DNA of 64,000 nucleotides from Streptomyces sp. SCL15-4 (GTDB lineage Bacteria > Actinomycetota > Actinomycetes > Streptomycetales > Streptomycetaceae): the NCBI RefSeq assembly GCF_033366695.1, contig NZ_JAOBTQ010000001.1:6572001-6636000 (forward strand), written 5' to 3'. Of this stretch, positions 32,496-42,552 are shown one piece after another. The notes below the pieces were generated by a model. That model had not been told where the DNA came from and did no database searches. It saw nothing but the letters and a program-made list of their open reading frames with translations. The stretch's first letter is position 1; the number at the start of each line of letters is the position of its first letter. A program made the translations under genes and the position numbers.

Positions 32496-32535
32496 TCTCC
32501 CTTCGACCGGTCATCGGCGCACTTCCCGATGCGCC

Positions 32536-32550
32536 TACCCTTGCCGCATG
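32536..32550 (+). promoter_or_regulatory. -10 element giving a probable leaderless mRNA
   Basis: TACCCT (32536-32541) lies six bases before the ATG at 32548, with no ribosome site. The transcript would serve the phosphatase and DUF3090 genes. Confidence 0.4.
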
Positions 32551-33234
32551 CCCACGCTGATCCTCGTAAGGCACGGACGTTCCACCGCCAACACCTCGGG
32601 ACTGCTCGCCGGCCGCACGCCCGGCGTCGCCCTGGACGAGCGCGGCGCCGCGCAGGCCGCCGCCCTGCCCGGCCGGCTCGCCGGACTGCCGATCTCCGAG
32701 GTCGTCACCAGCCCCCTCCAGCGCTGCCGGGAGACCGTGGCCCCGCTGCTGCGGGACCGCCCCGGCCTGCGCTCCCACACCGACGAGCGGATCGAGGAGT
32801 GCGACTACGGCGACTGGTCCGGCCGCAAGCTCGCCGAGCTGAACGACGAGCCGCTGATGGAGGTCGTACAGGCCCACCCGTCCGCCGCGGCCTTTCCCGG
32901 CGGCGAGTCCATGCGGGCCATGCAGACCCGCGCCGCCGAGGCCGTACGCGAGTGGAACGCGCGCGTGGAGCGCGACCACGGCGCCGACGCCGTCTACCTG
33001 ATGTGCTCCCACGGCGACATCATCAAGTCCCTCGTCGCCGAGGCCCTCGGCCTGCACCTCGACCTCTTCCAGCGGATCTCCGTCGAGCCGTGCTCCGTCA
33101 CCGCGATCCGCTACACCCGGCTCAGGCCGTACCTCGTCCGGCTCGGCGACACCGGCGATTTCGCTTCGCTCGCGCCGCGCGAGGAACCCGGCGAGGGCGA
33201 CGCACCGGTCGGAGGCGGTGCGGGCGCACCGTGA
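32548..33234 (+). CDS. Histidine phosphatase family protein (phosphoglycerate-mutase-like)
   Basis: A 228-aa protein with the LILVRHGRSTAN catalytic motif (His phosphorylated during the reaction), EVVTSPLQRCRETV, EECDYGDWSGRKL and the second His in MCSHGDIIKSL. It fits the actinobacterial putative phosphomutase subgroup that neighbours DUF3090 and mshC. The physiological substrate is unknown; neighbours hint at a link to mycothiol or inositol phosphate metabolism, which is inference. Confidence 0.9.
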   Translation: MPTLILVRHGRSTANTSGLLAGRTPGVALDERGAAQAAALPGRLAGLPISEVVTSPLQRCRETVAPLLRDRPGLRSHTDERIEECDYGDWSGRKLAELNDEPLMEVVQAHPSAAAFPGGESMRAMQTRAAEAVREWNARVERDHGADAVYLMCSHGDIIKSLVAEALGLHLDLFQRISVEPCSVTAIRYTRLRPYLVRLGDTGDFASLAPREEPGEGDAPVGGGAGAP

Positions 33235-33331
33235 TCGTCGGCCGCAGTAGGGTGAAGCGACCCTTCCCGTTCGCTTTCCCGTACGGCCAACCGCCGAACC
33301 TCTGGAAACCACGACTCAATGGAGACAGGAC

Positions 33332-33922
33332 GTGTCCCGTCAGGTGTTCCTCTACGACCAGCCGGACCGCTTCGTGGCCGGCACGGTCGGACTGCCCGGG
33401 CGCCGTACGTTCTTCCTCCAGGCCATCGCAGGCTCCCGGGTGACCAGCGTGGCCCTGGAGAAGACCCAGGTGGCCGCGCTCGCCGAGCGCATGGACGAAC
33501 TGCTGGACGAGGTCGTACGGCGTAGTGGCGGCAGCGCCGCCGTCCCCGCCGTCGCACCCGCCGAGATCAGCGACACCGCACCGCTCGACACTCCCATCGA
33601 GGAGGAGTTCCGCGTCGGCACCATGGCCCTGGCCTGGGACGGCGAGGACCAGCGCATGATCGTCGAGGCGCAGGCACTGGTCGAGCTGGACGCGGACACC
33701 GAGGAAGACCTCGCCGAGGCCGAGGAGCGCCTGCTCCAGGACGAGGAGAACGGACCCCCGATGCTGCGGGTCCGGCTGACCGGCGCGCAGGCCCGGGCCT
33801 TCGCCAAGCGCGCCCTCGACGTCGTCAACGCCGGGCGGCCGCCGTGCCCGCTGTGCAGCCTCCCGCTCGATCCGGAAGGACACGTATGTCCGCGCCAGAA
33901 CGGATACCGCCGCGGAGCGTGA
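33332..33922 (+). CDS. DUF3090 family protein
   Basis: A 196-aa protein beginning SRQVFLYDQPDRFVAGTVGL, diagnostic of DUF3090. The carboxy terminus carries [17 protein letters not shown], likely a zinc site. Family members occur almost only in actinobacteria, in a fixed order between the phosphomutase-like gene and an SCO1664-type gene. No biochemical function is known to me. GTG start; the downstream gene starts 37 bases before this one ends, so translation is coupled. Confidence 0.9.
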   Translation: MSRQVFLYDQPDRFVAGTVGLPGRRTFFLQAIAGSRVTSVALEKTQVAALAERMDELLDEVVRRSGGSAAVPAVAPAEISDTAPLDTPIEEEFRVGTMALAWDGEDQRMIVEAQALVELDADTEEDLAEAEERLLQDEENGPPMLRVRLTGAQARAFAKRALDVVNAGRPPCPLCSLPLDPEGHVCPRQNGYRRGA

Positions 33923-34710
33923 CGGCCGATCCGAACCCGGCCGAGCTGCTCGCGCACGGTGAGCTGACCGTACGCGGGCGGATCCGCGAGGCGTCCAACG
34001 CGGCCCTGTTCTGCACGGTCGCCCTCGACGGCCGCCAGGCCTCCTGCGTGTACAAGCCGGTCGCCGGGGAGCGCCCCTTGTGGGACTTCCCCGACGGCAC
34101 CCTGGCCGGCCGCGAGGTGGCCGCCTACGAGGTCTCCGAGGCGACCGGCTGGGGGCTGGTGCCGCCCACCGTGCTGCGCGAGGGGCCGTACGGCGAGGGC
34201 ATGTGCCAGCTGTGGATCGACGTCCACGCGGAGGCCGAGCTGCTCGCCCTGGTCGACGGCGAGGAGCCGGAGCCGGGCTGGAAGGCGGTCGGGCTCGCCG
34301 ACGTCGGCGAGGGCCGCACCGCGCTGCTGGTGCACGCCGACGACGAGCGGCTGCGCCGGCTCGCCGTCCTGGACGCGGTCATCAACAACGCCGACCGCAA
34401 GGGCGGCCATCTGCTGCCCACCGCCGACGGCCGGCTCTACGGCATCGACCACGGCGTCACCTTCAACGTCGAGAACAAACTGCGCACCCTGCTGTGGGGC
34501 TGGGCCGGCGAACCCCTCCCGGACCAGGCCGTCGGCGTCCTCAAGAGGCTGCGGGACGCCCTGGACGGCCCGCTGGGCGCGCGGCTGGCCGCACTGATCA
34601 CGGCGGCCGAGATCGACGCCACGCGCGCGCGGGTCGACGCGCTGCTCGCCTCCGGCCGGCACCCGGAGCCCGGCGGCGACTGGCCGGCCATCCCCTGGCC
34701 ACCCGTGTAG
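33886..34710 (+). CDS. SCO1664 family protein (PI3/4-kinase-like fold)
   Basis: A 274-aa protein of the family named for S. coelicolor SCO1664. The kinase-like signature is [15 protein letters not shown] near residue 168 with [12 protein letters not shown] following, resembling the catalytic and metal loops of HipA/PI3-4-kinase folds. ATG 33886 has GGAAGGA and overlaps the DUF3090 gene by 37 bases. It probably phosphorylates a small molecule or protein; its constant position before mshC suggests an inositol- or mycothiol-related role, unproven. Confidence 0.85.
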   Translation: MSAPERIPPRSVTADPNPAELLAHGELTVRGRIREASNAALFCTVALDGRQASCVYKPVAGERPLWDFPDGTLAGREVAAYEVSEATGWGLVPPTVLREGPYGEGMCQLWIDVHAEAELLALVDGEEPEPGWKAVGLADVGEGRTALLVHADDERLRRLAVLDAVINNADRKGGHLLPTADGRLYGIDHGVTFNVENKLRTLLWGWAGEPLPDQAVGVLKRLRDALDGPLGARLAALITAAEIDATRARVDALLASGRHPEPGGDWPAIPWPPV

Positions 34711-34824
34711 ACCCGTCCGGCACCCGGGCGCGTCCGGCCTCCCAGCACATCCGGCGCCGATGTTCAAGAACGCCGAACCGGTCATCCGGCCCGATCCCGT
34801 TCGTATACGCGGCCGGGTGCCGGT

Positions 34825-34830
34825 TAGGCT
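34825..34830 (+). promoter_or_regulatory. mshC -10 element, leaderless
   Basis: TAGGCT ends seven bases before the ATG at 34838, and no ribosome site is present. This is the common Streptomyces leaderless layout and decides the start codon over the open frame that begins at 34760. Confidence 0.5.
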
Positions 34831-34837
34831 CATGTAC

Positions 34838-36067
34838 ATGCATGCCTGGCCCGCTTCCGAGGTCCCCGCCCTGCCTGGTCAGGGCCGCGACCTGAGGATC
34901 CACGACACCGCGACCGGCGGTCTGGTCACCCTCGACCCCGGTCCCGTCGCCCGTCTGTACGTCTGCGGCATCACGCCGTACGACGCGACCCACATGGGTC
35001 ACGCGGCGACCTACAACGCGTTCGACCTCGTCCAGCGCGTGTGGCTCGACACCAAGCGGCAGGTTCACTACGTCCAGAACGTCACCGACGTCGACGATCC
35101 GCTGCTGGAGCGGGCCGTGCGGGACGACCTCGACTGGACCGCCCTCGCCGAGCGCGAGACGGCCCTCTTCCGCGAGGACATGACCGCCCTGCGAATGCTC
35201 CCGCCCCGGCACTACATAGGCGCGGTCGAGGCCATACCCGGCATCGTCCCGCTCGTGGAGCGGCTGCGCGACCTCGGCGCGGCGTACGAACTGGACGGCG
35301 ACATCTACTTCTCCGTCGAGTCCGACCCGGACTTCGGCAAGGTCTCGCACCTGGACGCCGCCGCCATGCGGCTGCTGTCGGCCGAACGCGGCGGCGACCC
35401 GGACCGCCCGGGCAAGAAGAACCCGCTGGACCCGATGCTGTGGATGGCGGCCCGCGAGGGCGAGCCCAGCTGGGACGGCGCCTCGCTCGGCCCGGGCCGG
35501 CCCGGCTGGCACATCGAGTGCGTGGCCATCGCCCTGGACCACCTCGGCATGGGCTTCGACGTCCAGGGCGGCGGCTCGGACCTCGCCTTCCCGCACCACG
35601 AGATGGGCGCCTCGCACGCCCAGGTGCTCACCGGCGAGTTCCCGATGGCCAAGGCGTACGTCCACGCCGGCATGGTCGCCCTGGACGGCGAGAAGATGTC
35701 CAAGTCCAAGGGCAACCTCGTCTTCGTCTCGCGGCTGCGCCGCGACGGCGTCGACCCGGCCGCGATCCGCCTCGCCCTGCTGGCCCACCACTACCGGGCC
35801 GACTGGGAGTGGACCGACCAGGTCCTCCAGGACGCCGTGGCCCGCCTCGGGCGCTGGCGCGCGGCGGTCTCCCGCCCCGACGGCCCCTCCGCCGACGCCC
35901 TGGTCGAGGAGATCCGCGAGGCCCTCTCCCACGACCTGGACGCCCCCACGGCCCTCGCGGCCGTGGACCGCTGGGCGGCCCGGCAGGAGGAAGAGGGGGG
36001 CACGGACACGGGCGCACCCGGCCTGGTCACCAGGGCGGTGGACGCTCTGCTGGGCGTGGCCCTGTAA
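34838..36067 (+). CDS. mshC: L-cysteine:1D-myo-inositol 2-amino-2-deoxy-glucopyranoside ligase
   Basis: A 409-aa class I aminoacyl-tRNA-synthetase-like ligase of mycothiol synthesis. It joins cysteine to GlcN-inositol with ATP. Signature elements: [20 protein letters not shown] (zinc Cys and HIGH motif), [20 protein letters not shown] (zinc ligands), [20 protein letters not shown] and the KMSKSKGN loop. The length matches characterised MshC (about 410). A probable leaderless start. Unlike CysS it lacks the carboxy-terminal anticodon-binding region, which separates it from cysteinyl-tRNA synthetase. Confidence 0.96.
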   Translation: MHAWPASEVPALPGQGRDLRIHDTATGGLVTLDPGPVARLYVCGITPYDATHMGHAATYNAFDLVQRVWLDTKRQVHYVQNVTDVDDPLLERAVRDDLDWTALAERETALFREDMTALRMLPPRHYIGAVEAIPGIVPLVERLRDLGAAYELDGDIYFSVESDPDFGKVSHLDAAAMRLLSAERGGDPDRPGKKNPLDPMLWMAAREGEPSWDGASLGPGRPGWHIECVAIALDHLGMGFDVQGGGSDLAFPHHEMGASHAQVLTGEFPMAKAYVHAGMVALDGEKMSKSKGNLVFVSRLRRDGVDPAAIRLALLAHHYRADWEWTDQVLQDAVARLGRWRAAVSRPDGPSADALVEEIREALSHDLDAPTALAAVDRWAARQEEEGGTDTGAPGLVTRAVDALLGVAL

Positions 36068-36126
36068 ACACCCCGAGCAGAGCAGCCTCGGCGCGACGGT
36101 CCAACGCGGCAGTCGCTCGAACGGAA

Positions 36127-36166
36127 GAAGAGGGGCGGTTCCCGTGAAAGGGAACCGCCCCTCTTC
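36127..36166. terminator. Bidirectional terminator between mshC and PAC2
   Basis: A perfect 17-bp stem (36127-36143 with 36150-36166) and the loop GTGAAA between convergent genes. Confidence 0.85.
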
Positions 36167-36177
36167 CGTGCCGGTCC

Positions 36178-37098
36178 TCAGTCCTCCGGACCGTCCTCGT
36201 CCTCCTCCTTGCCCCCGCCGCCGGAGGCGGGCGGCCTGGGCTTCCCGCCCGGAGGGCCCACGTCCCGGCGCCGCAGATACCGCTCGAACTCCCGGGCGAT
36301 CGCCTCGCCGGACGCCTCCGGCAGCTCCGCGGTGTCCCGCGCCTCCTCCAGCGTCTGGACGTACTCGGCGACCTCGCTGTCCTCGGCCGCCAGCTGGTCC
36401 ACGCCCACCTGCCAGGCCCGCGCGTCCTCCGGCAGCTCACCCTGCGGGATCCGCAGGTCCAGCAGATCCTCCAGGCGGTTGAGCAGCGCCAGCGTGGCCT
36501 TCGGGTTCGGCGGCTGGGAGACGTAGTGCGGCACGGCCGCCCACAGCGAGACCGCCGGGACGCCCGCGTGCGTGCACGCCTCCTGGAGGACGCCGACGAT
36601 GCCCGTCGGACCCTCGTACTTGGTCTCCTCCAGGTCCATGCGGCGGGCCAGGTCAGGGTCGGACGTGACCCCGCTGACCGGGACCGGCCGCGTGTGCGGG
36701 GTGTCACCGAGCAGGGCACCCAGGACGACCACCAGTTCCACGCCCAGCTCGTGTGCGAAGCCGAGCAGTTCGTTGCAGAACGAACGCCACCGCATGGACG
36801 GCTCGATGCCGCGGACCAGCACCAGATCGCGCGGCTTGTCGCCGCCGACCCGGACCACCGACAACCTGGTCGTCGGCCACGTGATCTTGCGCACACCGCC
36901 GTCCATGAACACCGTGGGACGGTTCACCTGGAAGTCGTAGTAGTCCTCGGCGTCGAGCGCCGCGAACACCTCGCCCTTCCATTCGCGTTCCAGATGCGCG
37001 ACCGCCGTGGAGGCGGCGTCGCCGGCATCGTTCCAGCCCTCGAACGCGGCCACCATGACTGGGTCGATCAGCTCGGGAACCCCCTCCAGCTCGATCAC
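36178..37098 (-). CDS. PAC2 family protein
   Basis: A 306-aa protein with the PAC2 core: ELEGVPELIDPVMVAAFEGW, NDAGDAASTAVAHLEREW, YYDFQVNRPTV and VLGALLGDTPHTRPVPVSG. PAC2 is named from a proteasome-assembly chaperone in eukaryotes and archaea; actinobacterial members are uncharacterised. The carboxy-terminal tail is acidic and glycine-rich (SGGGGKEEDEDGPED). The proteasome genes lie about 20 kb away, so a chaperone link is suggestive only. Confidence 0.88.
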   Translation of the reverse strand: MIELEGVPELIDPVMVAAFEGWNDAGDAASTAVAHLEREWKGEVFAALDAEDYYDFQVNRPTVFMDGGVRKITWPTTRLSVVRVGGDKPRDLVLVRGIEPSMRWRSFCNELLGFAHELGVELVVVLGALLGDTPHTRPVPVSGVTSDPDLARRMDLEETKYEGPTGIVGVLQEACTHAGVPAVSLWAAVPHYVSQPPNPKATLALLNRLEDLLDLRIPQGELPEDARAWQVGVDQLAAEDSEVAEYVQTLEEARDTAELPEASGEAIAREFERYLRRRDVGPPGGKPRPPASGGGGKEEDEDGPED

Positions 37099-37238
37099 CC
37101 AGTGCCTCCTTCCGACGTGCCCTCGCTTGACCCACCAACCTTACGGCGTCCCGCGGGGGCGCCCGCAGCCCCCTTGCACGGGGGAGTGAACGGATCACTG
37201 CCCCGTTCGCCGCCGTGGGACACGCGCGCGGCACGGAC

Positions 37239-37910
37239 TCACAGCGTGGAGCGCAGCCACTGCTCCACGCTCGCGATGTGCACGGTCGCCCAGGACCGCG
37301 CCGCCTCCGCGTCCCGGTCGCGCAGCGCGCCCAGGATCGCCCGGTGTTCGCGCAGGGTGCGGCCGACCGCGTCCTCCTGGGTGAGACCCCGCCAGATCCG
37401 GGCCCGCGTGGTGGGCCCGGACAGCCCGTCGAGCAGCGAGCACAGCACGGAGTTCCCGGCGCGGCGCACGATGCTCCGGTGGAACTCCAGGTCCGCCGCG
37501 ACCAGTTCCTCCACCGACGGCGCCTCGCCCAGGGCGTCCAGCCCGGCCGACAGCGCGTCCAGTTCCGCCTCGCCGATCCGGAAGGCCGCCATCGCCGTCG
37601 CGGCCGGCTCCAGGATCCGGCGCACCGCGAGGAACTCCAGCACCGTGTCGTCGCGGTGGAAGTCCACGACGAAGCTCAGGGCCTCGAGCAGCAGTTGTGG
37701 ATCGAGACTGCTGACGTAGGTTCCGTCGCCCTGCCGCACGTCGAGGATGCGGATCAGCGACAGCGCCCGTACGGCCTCCCGCAGCGAGTTGCGCGAGAGC
37801 CCCAGCCCGGCGGCCAGCTCGCTCTCCCTGGGCAGCCGGTCGCCCGGGCGCAGCGCACCGGAGACGATCATGTCCTTGATCTTCTCGATCGCCTCGTCGG
37901 TGACTGCCAT
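37239..37910 (-). CDS. GntR-family (FadR/FCD) transcriptional regulator
   Basis: A 223-aa regulator. The winged helix includes LAAGLGLSRNSLREAVRALS followed by ILDVRQGDGTYV; the FCD effector domain contains DLEFHRSIVRRAGN and the metal-type histidines of LREHRAILGAL. ATG 37908-37910 is used; a TTG one codon upstream is possible. It lies downstream of glpD on the same strand, separated by 118 bases that contain a palindrome, so it probably has its own autoregulated promoter. Targets unknown. Confidence 0.87.
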   Translation of the reverse strand: MAVTDEAIEKIKDMIVSGALRPGDRLPRESELAAGLGLSRNSLREAVRALSLIRILDVRQGDGTYVSSLDPQLLLEALSFVVDFHRDDTVLEFLAVRRILEPAATAMAAFRIGEAELDALSAGLDALGEAPSVEELVAADLEFHRSIVRRAGNSVLCSLLDGLSGPTTRARIWRGLTQEDAVGRTLREHRAILGALRDRDAEAARSWATVHIASVEQWLRSTL

Positions 37911-37930
37911 CAACCGGCCTCCCGTCGCCC

Positions 37931-37945
37931 GGACATCGGATGTCC
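37931..37945. promoter_or_regulatory. Operator candidate before the FadR-type regulator
   Basis: GGACAT-CGG-ATGTCC is a perfect 15-base palindrome 21 bases before the regulator start, with the half-site style of FCD-type GntR operators. Likely autoregulation. Confidence 0.5.
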
Positions 37946-38028
37946 CGGCACATTATGCGGGCGCGCGAAGGGGACGCCCGCCCGCGGGCGGCGGCGCCCC
38001 CTTCCTGCGCGGTCCTTGCGGTACCGGC

Positions 38029-39645
38029 CTACTTCTCGTCCAGGACCTCCTGGACCTTCGTCCGGACCTCGTCCGTGGCCAGGCCCCGGATGGTCAGCGT
38101 GGTGCGGCGGCGCAGCACGTCGTCCGCCGTCTCGGCCCACTCGTGGTCACGGGCCCAGACCACCTGCGCCCAGATCTCGGGGGCGTCGGGGTGGACCCGC
38201 TCGCCCAGCTCCGGGTTCTCGTTCGCCAGACGGGCGATGTCGAAGGCCAGGGAGCCGTAGTGGGTGGCCAGGTGCCTGGCGGTGTCGGCGGCCATGCGCG
38301 GGCCGGGCGCCGGGCCGTCGGACAGCAGCCGGTGGGCGACCGCGCGCGGGTTGGCGACACCGGGCAGCGGCAGCTTCTTCGGCAGCGAGGAGATCGGCTC
38401 GAAGTCGTCACCGAGCGGGTGGCCCGGCAGCGCCTCCAGCTTCTTCATGATGGTGCGGCCGATGTGGCGGAACGTCGTCCACTTGCCGCCGGCGACGGAC
38501 AGCATGCCGCCCCTGCCCTCGGTGACCACGGTCTCCCGCTTGGCCTTGGCGGTGTCCCCGGGGCCGCCCGGCAGCACCCGCAGACCGGCGAACGCGTAGG
38601 TGATCAGGTCGCGCCGGAGCTGCTGGTCCCGGACGGAGAACGCGGCCTCGTCCAGGATCTGGGCTATGTCCTTGTCGTTGACGGACACGTCCGCCGGGTC
38701 GCCCTCGTACTCCTCGTCGGTGGTGCCGAGCAGCAGCATGTCCTCCCAGGGGAGGGCGAAGGTGATGCGGTACTTGTCGATGGGCGTGGCGAGCGCGGCC
38801 TTCCACGGAGAGGTGCGCTTCAGGACCAGGTGCGCGCCCTTGGACAGGCGGATGGACGGCGCCGCGTTCGGGTCCTCCATCCTGCGCAGGTGGTCGACCC
38901 ACGGGCCGGTCGCGTTCAGCACCAGACGGGCGCTGACGCCGAACTCCTCGCCGGACAGGCGGTCCTTCAGCTCCGCGCCGGTCACCCGGCCCCGGGTGAA
39001 GCGCAGCCCGGTGACCTCGGCGTGGTTCAGGACGACCGCGCCCGCCTCGACGGCCGCGCGGACCGTCATCAGCGCCATGCGCGCGTCGTTCATCTGGTCG
39101 TCGCCGTACACGGCCACGGCCTTGAGGTTCTCGGTGCGCAGCTCGGGCACGTCCTGCGCCGCCTTGGCCGGCGACAGCAGGTGGCCGACGCCGTCGCCGA
39201 ACGCCGACAGCGCGGAGTAGGCGAAGACACCCGCGCCGAGCTTGGCCGCGCCGTGCGGGCCGCCCTTGTACACGGGGAGGTAGAAGGTGAGCGGGTTCGC
39301 CAGGTGAGGGGCCACCTGGCGGGAGACCGCACGGCGCTCGAAGTGGTTCTCCGCCACCAGCTTCACCGCGCCCGTCTGCAGGTAGCGCAGACCGCCGTGG
39401 AGCAGCTTGGAGGAGGCGGAGGAGGTGGCACCGGCGAAGTCGCCGGCGTCGACCAGCGCCACCCTGAGCCCGGACTGCGCGGCGTGCCAGGCGGTGGAGA
39501 TGCCCAGGATGCCGCCGCCGATCACAAGAAGGTCGTACGACGCCTTGGCGAGCTGCTCCCTGGTCTCGGCCCGGCTCGGGTTCGAGCCGGAGGCCGGGTG
39601 CGTCCCCAGGGCAGGTACGGACTGCAGGGTGGACTGACTGGTCAT
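38029..39645 (-). CDS. glpD: Aerobic glycerol-3-phosphate dehydrogenase
   Basis: A 538-aa FAD enzyme: YDLLVIGGGILGISTAWHAA (dinucleotide fold), GATSSASSKLLHGGLRYL and a carboxy-terminal DAO_C domain. It oxidises glycerol 3-phosphate to dihydroxyacetone phosphate at the membrane, passing electrons to quinone. Last gene of the glpF-glpK-glpD operon, 47 bases after glpK. The S. coelicolor equivalent is in the gyl operon. Confidence 0.95.
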   Translation of the reverse strand: MTSQSTLQSVPALGTHPASGSNPSRAETREQLAKASYDLLVIGGGILGISTAWHAAQSGLRVALVDAGDFAGATSSASSKLLHGGLRYLQTGAVKLVAENHFERRAVSRQVAPHLANPLTFYLPVYKGGPHGAAKLGAGVFAYSALSAFGDGVGHLLSPAKAAQDVPELRTENLKAVAVYGDDQMNDARMALMTVRAAVEAGAVVLNHAEVTGLRFTRGRVTGAELKDRLSGEEFGVSARLVLNATGPWVDHLRRMEDPNAAPSIRLSKGAHLVLKRTSPWKAALATPIDKYRITFALPWEDMLLLGTTDEEYEGDPADVSVNDKDIAQILDEAAFSVRDQQLRRDLITYAFAGLRVLPGGPGDTAKAKRETVVTEGRGGMLSVAGGKWTTFRHIGRTIMKKLEALPGHPLGDDFEPISSLPKKLPLPGVANPRAVAHRLLSDGPAPGPRMAADTARHLATHYGSLAFDIARLANENPELGERVHPDAPEIWAQVVWARDHEWAETADDVLRRRTTLTIRGLATDEVRTKVQEVLDEK

Positions 39646-39692
39646 GTGGGGTACTTACTCCTCGTCAGAGCTGACTGAGCCGGTCGGACCGC

Positions 39693-41231
39693 TCAGCTCT
39701 CGTCCTCGAGCCAGCCCATGGTCCGGTCGACGGCCTTGAGCCAGTTCTTGTACTCACGGGCGCGGGTCTCCGCGTCCATGCGGGGGGTCCACTCGGCGGC
39801 CCGGCGCCAGTTGGCGCGCAGGTCGTCGGTGCTGGACCAGAAGCCGACGGCGAGACCGGCGGCGTAGGCGGCGCCGAGGCAGGTGGTCTCGGCGACCATC
39901 GGCCGCACCACCGGTGCGTCCAGGACGTCGGCCAGGGTCTGCATCAGCAGGTTGTTGGCGGTCATGCCGCCGTCGACCTTGAGGGTCACCAGCTCGTCGC
40001 CGGAGTCCTTCACCATGGCGTCGGCGATCTCCCGCGTCTGCCAGGCGGTGGCCTCAAGGACGGCGCGCGCGAGGTGCGCCTTGGTGACGTACCGGGTCAG
40101 GCCGGCGATCACCCCGCGCGCGTCGGAGCGCCAGTGCGGGGCGAACAGGCCGGAGAAGGCCGGCACGAAGTAGGCGCCGCCGTTGTCCTCGACCGAGAGC
40201 GCGAGCGTCTCGATCTCGGCGGCGGTGGAGATCAGGCCCATCTGGTCGCGCATCCACTGCACCAGCGAGCCGGTGACGGCGATCGAGCCCTCCAGGGCGT
40301 ACACGGTCGGCTGGTCGCCGATCTTGTAGCCGACGGTGGTGAGCAGACCGGCGTAGGAGTTGATGATCTTCTCGCCGGTGTTCATCACCATGAAGGTGCC
40401 GGTGCCGTAGGTCGACTTGGTCTCGCCCTCGGAGAAACAGCACTGGCCGAACAGGGCCGCCTGCTGGTCGCCGAGCGCGGAGGCGACCGGGATGCCGCCG
40501 AGCAGCTCGCCCAGCCGGCCGCCGGTGATCTCGCCGTAGACCTCGGCGGAGGAACGGATCTCGGGCAGGATCTGCTCCGGCACGCCGATGGACTCGCAGA
40601 TCTTGTCGTCCCACCGCATCGTGTGCAGGTTCATCAGCAGGGTGCGGGAGGCGTTGGTGACGTCGGTGACGTGCCGGCCGCCGTCGACACCGCCGGTCAG
40701 GTTCCAGATGACCCAGGTGTCCATGGTGCCGAAGAGGATGTCGCCGGCCTCGGCGCGCTCGCGCAGGCCCTCGACGTTGTCGAGCAGCCAGCGGGCCTTG
40801 GGCCCGGCGAAGTACGACGCGAGCGGCAGGCCGGTCTCCCGGCGGAAGCGGTCCTGGCCGACGTTGCGGCCCAGCTCCCGGCACAGGGCGTCGGTGCGGG
40901 TGTCCTGCCAGACGATGGCGTTGTGGACGGGCTCACCGGTGTTCTTGTCCCACAGCACGGTGGTCTCGCGCTGGTTGGTGATGCCGATGGCCTTGATGTC
41001 GTCCCGGGTGATGCCGGCCTTGGCGATGGCACCGGCGACGACCTCCTGGACGTTGGTCCAGATCTCGTTCGCGTCGTGCTCGACCCAGCCCGGCTTGGGG
41101 AAGATCTGCTCGTGTTCCTTCTGGTCGACGGCGACGATCCGGCCGTCCCGGTCGAAGACGATGCAGCGGGAGGAGGTCGTGCCCTGGTCGATCGCCGCGA
41201 TGAAGGGGCCTGCGGTGTGGGCGTCGGTCAC
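39693..41231 (-). CDS. glpK: Glycerol kinase
   Basis: A 512-aa FGGY-family kinase. [20 protein letters not shown] begins the ATPase fold, and [17 protein letters not shown] and [20 protein letters not shown] are typical. It phosphorylates glycerol imported by GlpF. GTG 41229-41231 with CAGGAG is chosen; the frame extends to 41474 but that part has no family sequence. Middle gene of the glycerol operon. Confidence 0.96.
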   Translation of the reverse strand: MTDAHTAGPFIAAIDQGTTSSRCIVFDRDGRIVAVDQKEHEQIFPKPGWVEHDANEIWTNVQEVVAGAIAKAGITRDDIKAIGITNQRETTVLWDKNTGEPVHNAIVWQDTRTDALCRELGRNVGQDRFRRETGLPLASYFAGPKARWLLDNVEGLRERAEAGDILFGTMDTWVIWNLTGGVDGGRHVTDVTNASRTLLMNLHTMRWDDKICESIGVPEQILPEIRSSAEVYGEITGGRLGELLGGIPVASALGDQQAALFGQCCFSEGETKSTYGTGTFMVMNTGEKIINSYAGLLTTVGYKIGDQPTVYALEGSIAVTGSLVQWMRDQMGLISTAAEIETLALSVEDNGGAYFVPAFSGLFAPHWRSDARGVIAGLTRYVTKAHLARAVLEATAWQTREIADAMVKDSGDELVTLKVDGGMTANNLLMQTLADVLDAPVVRPMVAETTCLGAAYAAGLAVGFWSSTDDLRANWRRAAEWTPRMDAETRAREYKNWLKAVDRTMGWLEDES

Positions 41232-41310
41232 TGTGTGCTCCTGGAAGTCCGTGGTGAGGGGGCTGTGCGTACGGCGTGTGCGCGAAGACTCGGTGCTTTC
41301 CGCACGCTTC

Positions 41311-42105
41311 CTAGGCGAAGGCGAGGTTGTAGACGCCTGCTGCGATCGCGCCGCCGGCCAGCGGGCCGACCACCGGGATCCAGGCGTAGGACCAGTCGGA
41401 ACCGCCCTTGTTGGGCAGCGGCAGCAGGGCGTGCACGATGCGCGGGCCCAGGTCGCGGGCCGGGTTGATCGCATAGCCCGTCGGACCGCCCAGCGACAGA
41501 CCGATCGACACCACCACGAGCGCCGTGATCAGACCGCCGAGGACGCCGAGGCCGTTGCCCTGGTCGTTCAGGCCCTGGGTGAGGATGGCGAGGACCAGCA
41601 CGAAGGTGCCGATGATCTCCGTGGCGAGGTTCTGCGCCACGTTGCGGATCTCCGGACCGGTGGAGAAGATCCCGAGGACCGGTCCGGCCCCCTTCTCCTG
41701 GGCCTCGACGGCCTTGGCCGAGGTGGCCTGCGCGCCCGGACCGCCGACGATCTCCTTGTCGGTCAGGTGGGCGAGGAACTGGCCGTAGTAGGTGACCCAG
41801 ACCAGGACCGCGCCGATGAGGGCGCCCAGCAGCTGGCCGGCGAAGTAGGTCGGAACGTTGCTCCAGTGGCCGTCCTTGATGGCCAGGGCGACGGTGAGGG
41901 CCGGGTTGAGGTGCGCGCCGGACAGCGGTCCGGAGAGGTACGCGGCCGTCATGACGGCGAAGCCCCACCCGAAGGCGATGGCGAGCCAGCCGGCGTTACG
42001 GGCCTTGGAGGCCTTCAGCGTGACGGCGGCGCAGACACCGCCGCCGAGCAGGATGAGTATGGCGGTACCGATGGTCTCGCCGATGAAGATGTCGGAGCTG
42101 GACAC
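41311..42105 (-). CDS. glpF: Glycerol uptake facilitator (aquaglyceroporin)
   Basis: A 264-aa MIP channel with six membrane helices and the two half-helix motifs [10 protein letters not shown] and [13 protein letters not shown]; the Asp after the second NPA is the glycerol-channel residue. An extended polar loop ([20 protein letters not shown]) sits between helices 3 and 4. GTG 42103-42105 has AAAGGAG upstream. First gene of the operon, with a GylR-type box 131-147 bases upstream of the start. Confidence 0.95.
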   Translation of the reverse strand: MSSSDIFIGETIGTAILILLGGGVCAAVTLKASKARNAGWLAIAFGWGFAVMTAAYLSGPLSGAHLNPALTVALAIKDGHWSNVPTYFAGQLLGALIGAVLVWVTYYGQFLAHLTDKEIVGGPGAQATSAKAVEAQEKGAGPVLGIFSTGPEIRNVAQNLATEIIGTFVLVLAILTQGLNDQGNGLGVLGGLITALVVVSIGLSLGGPTGYAINPARDLGPRIVHALLPLPNKGGSDWSYAWIPVVGPLAGGAIAAGVYNLAFA

Positions 42106-42552
42106 CCGCGACTCCTTTGTCCTTCGTCCAGGGGTAGCCGAACCCCGGGTCCCTCCGGTGGTTCTGGCGCCCTCGTGGGTGAGAGCGATGCCGGCCCTTG
42201 GCGTTGTCACACTCTAGCGCGTATTGCCGGTAGGTGTTCGACAATGCCGACCGATGGACGGGAGTCTCGCTTCGGCGTTACGCGTGCGTCAAGAGTTCTT
42301 CTATCCAAAACAGGATCGTTATTGATCGCTGCGGGTTATCGACCTTCGTGGCTGGACGTACGATATCGAGATTTTTGTCCGTTTTAGGGTAGGTCGGCAG
42401 CCGGAACGCCGCCCGGCGCTCCGGCTGTTTTCCGTCGTCCTGTCACTCGTCCCGGCCACGACCCGCCGCGGTGCCTGCGGAGGTGCGCGGGGCGCTGCCC
42501 GCGGGGCGCCTGCCGCGCTTGCCTGCCGGATGCGACGCCTGCCGGCGGCGCC
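42106..42552. promoter_or_regulatory. 447-base glpF upstream region
   Basis: Contains the glpF promoter and GylR box near 42211-42252. An unusually AT-rich stretch lies at about 42295-42390 (TATCCAAAAC, GATATCGAGATTTTTG). A hairpin (AGCCGGA 42399-42405 with TCCGGCT 42420-42426) probably ends the gylR transcript. No additional gene recognised. Confidence 0.5.
42236..42252. promoter_or_regulatory. GylR box before glpF
   Basis: The 17-mer at 42236-42252 matches the palindrome before gylR (43364-43380) at 15 of 17 positions. On the minus strand it lies just upstream of TAGAGT (42216-42211), a plausible -10, so a bound repressor would block the operon promoter. Confidence 0.6.
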
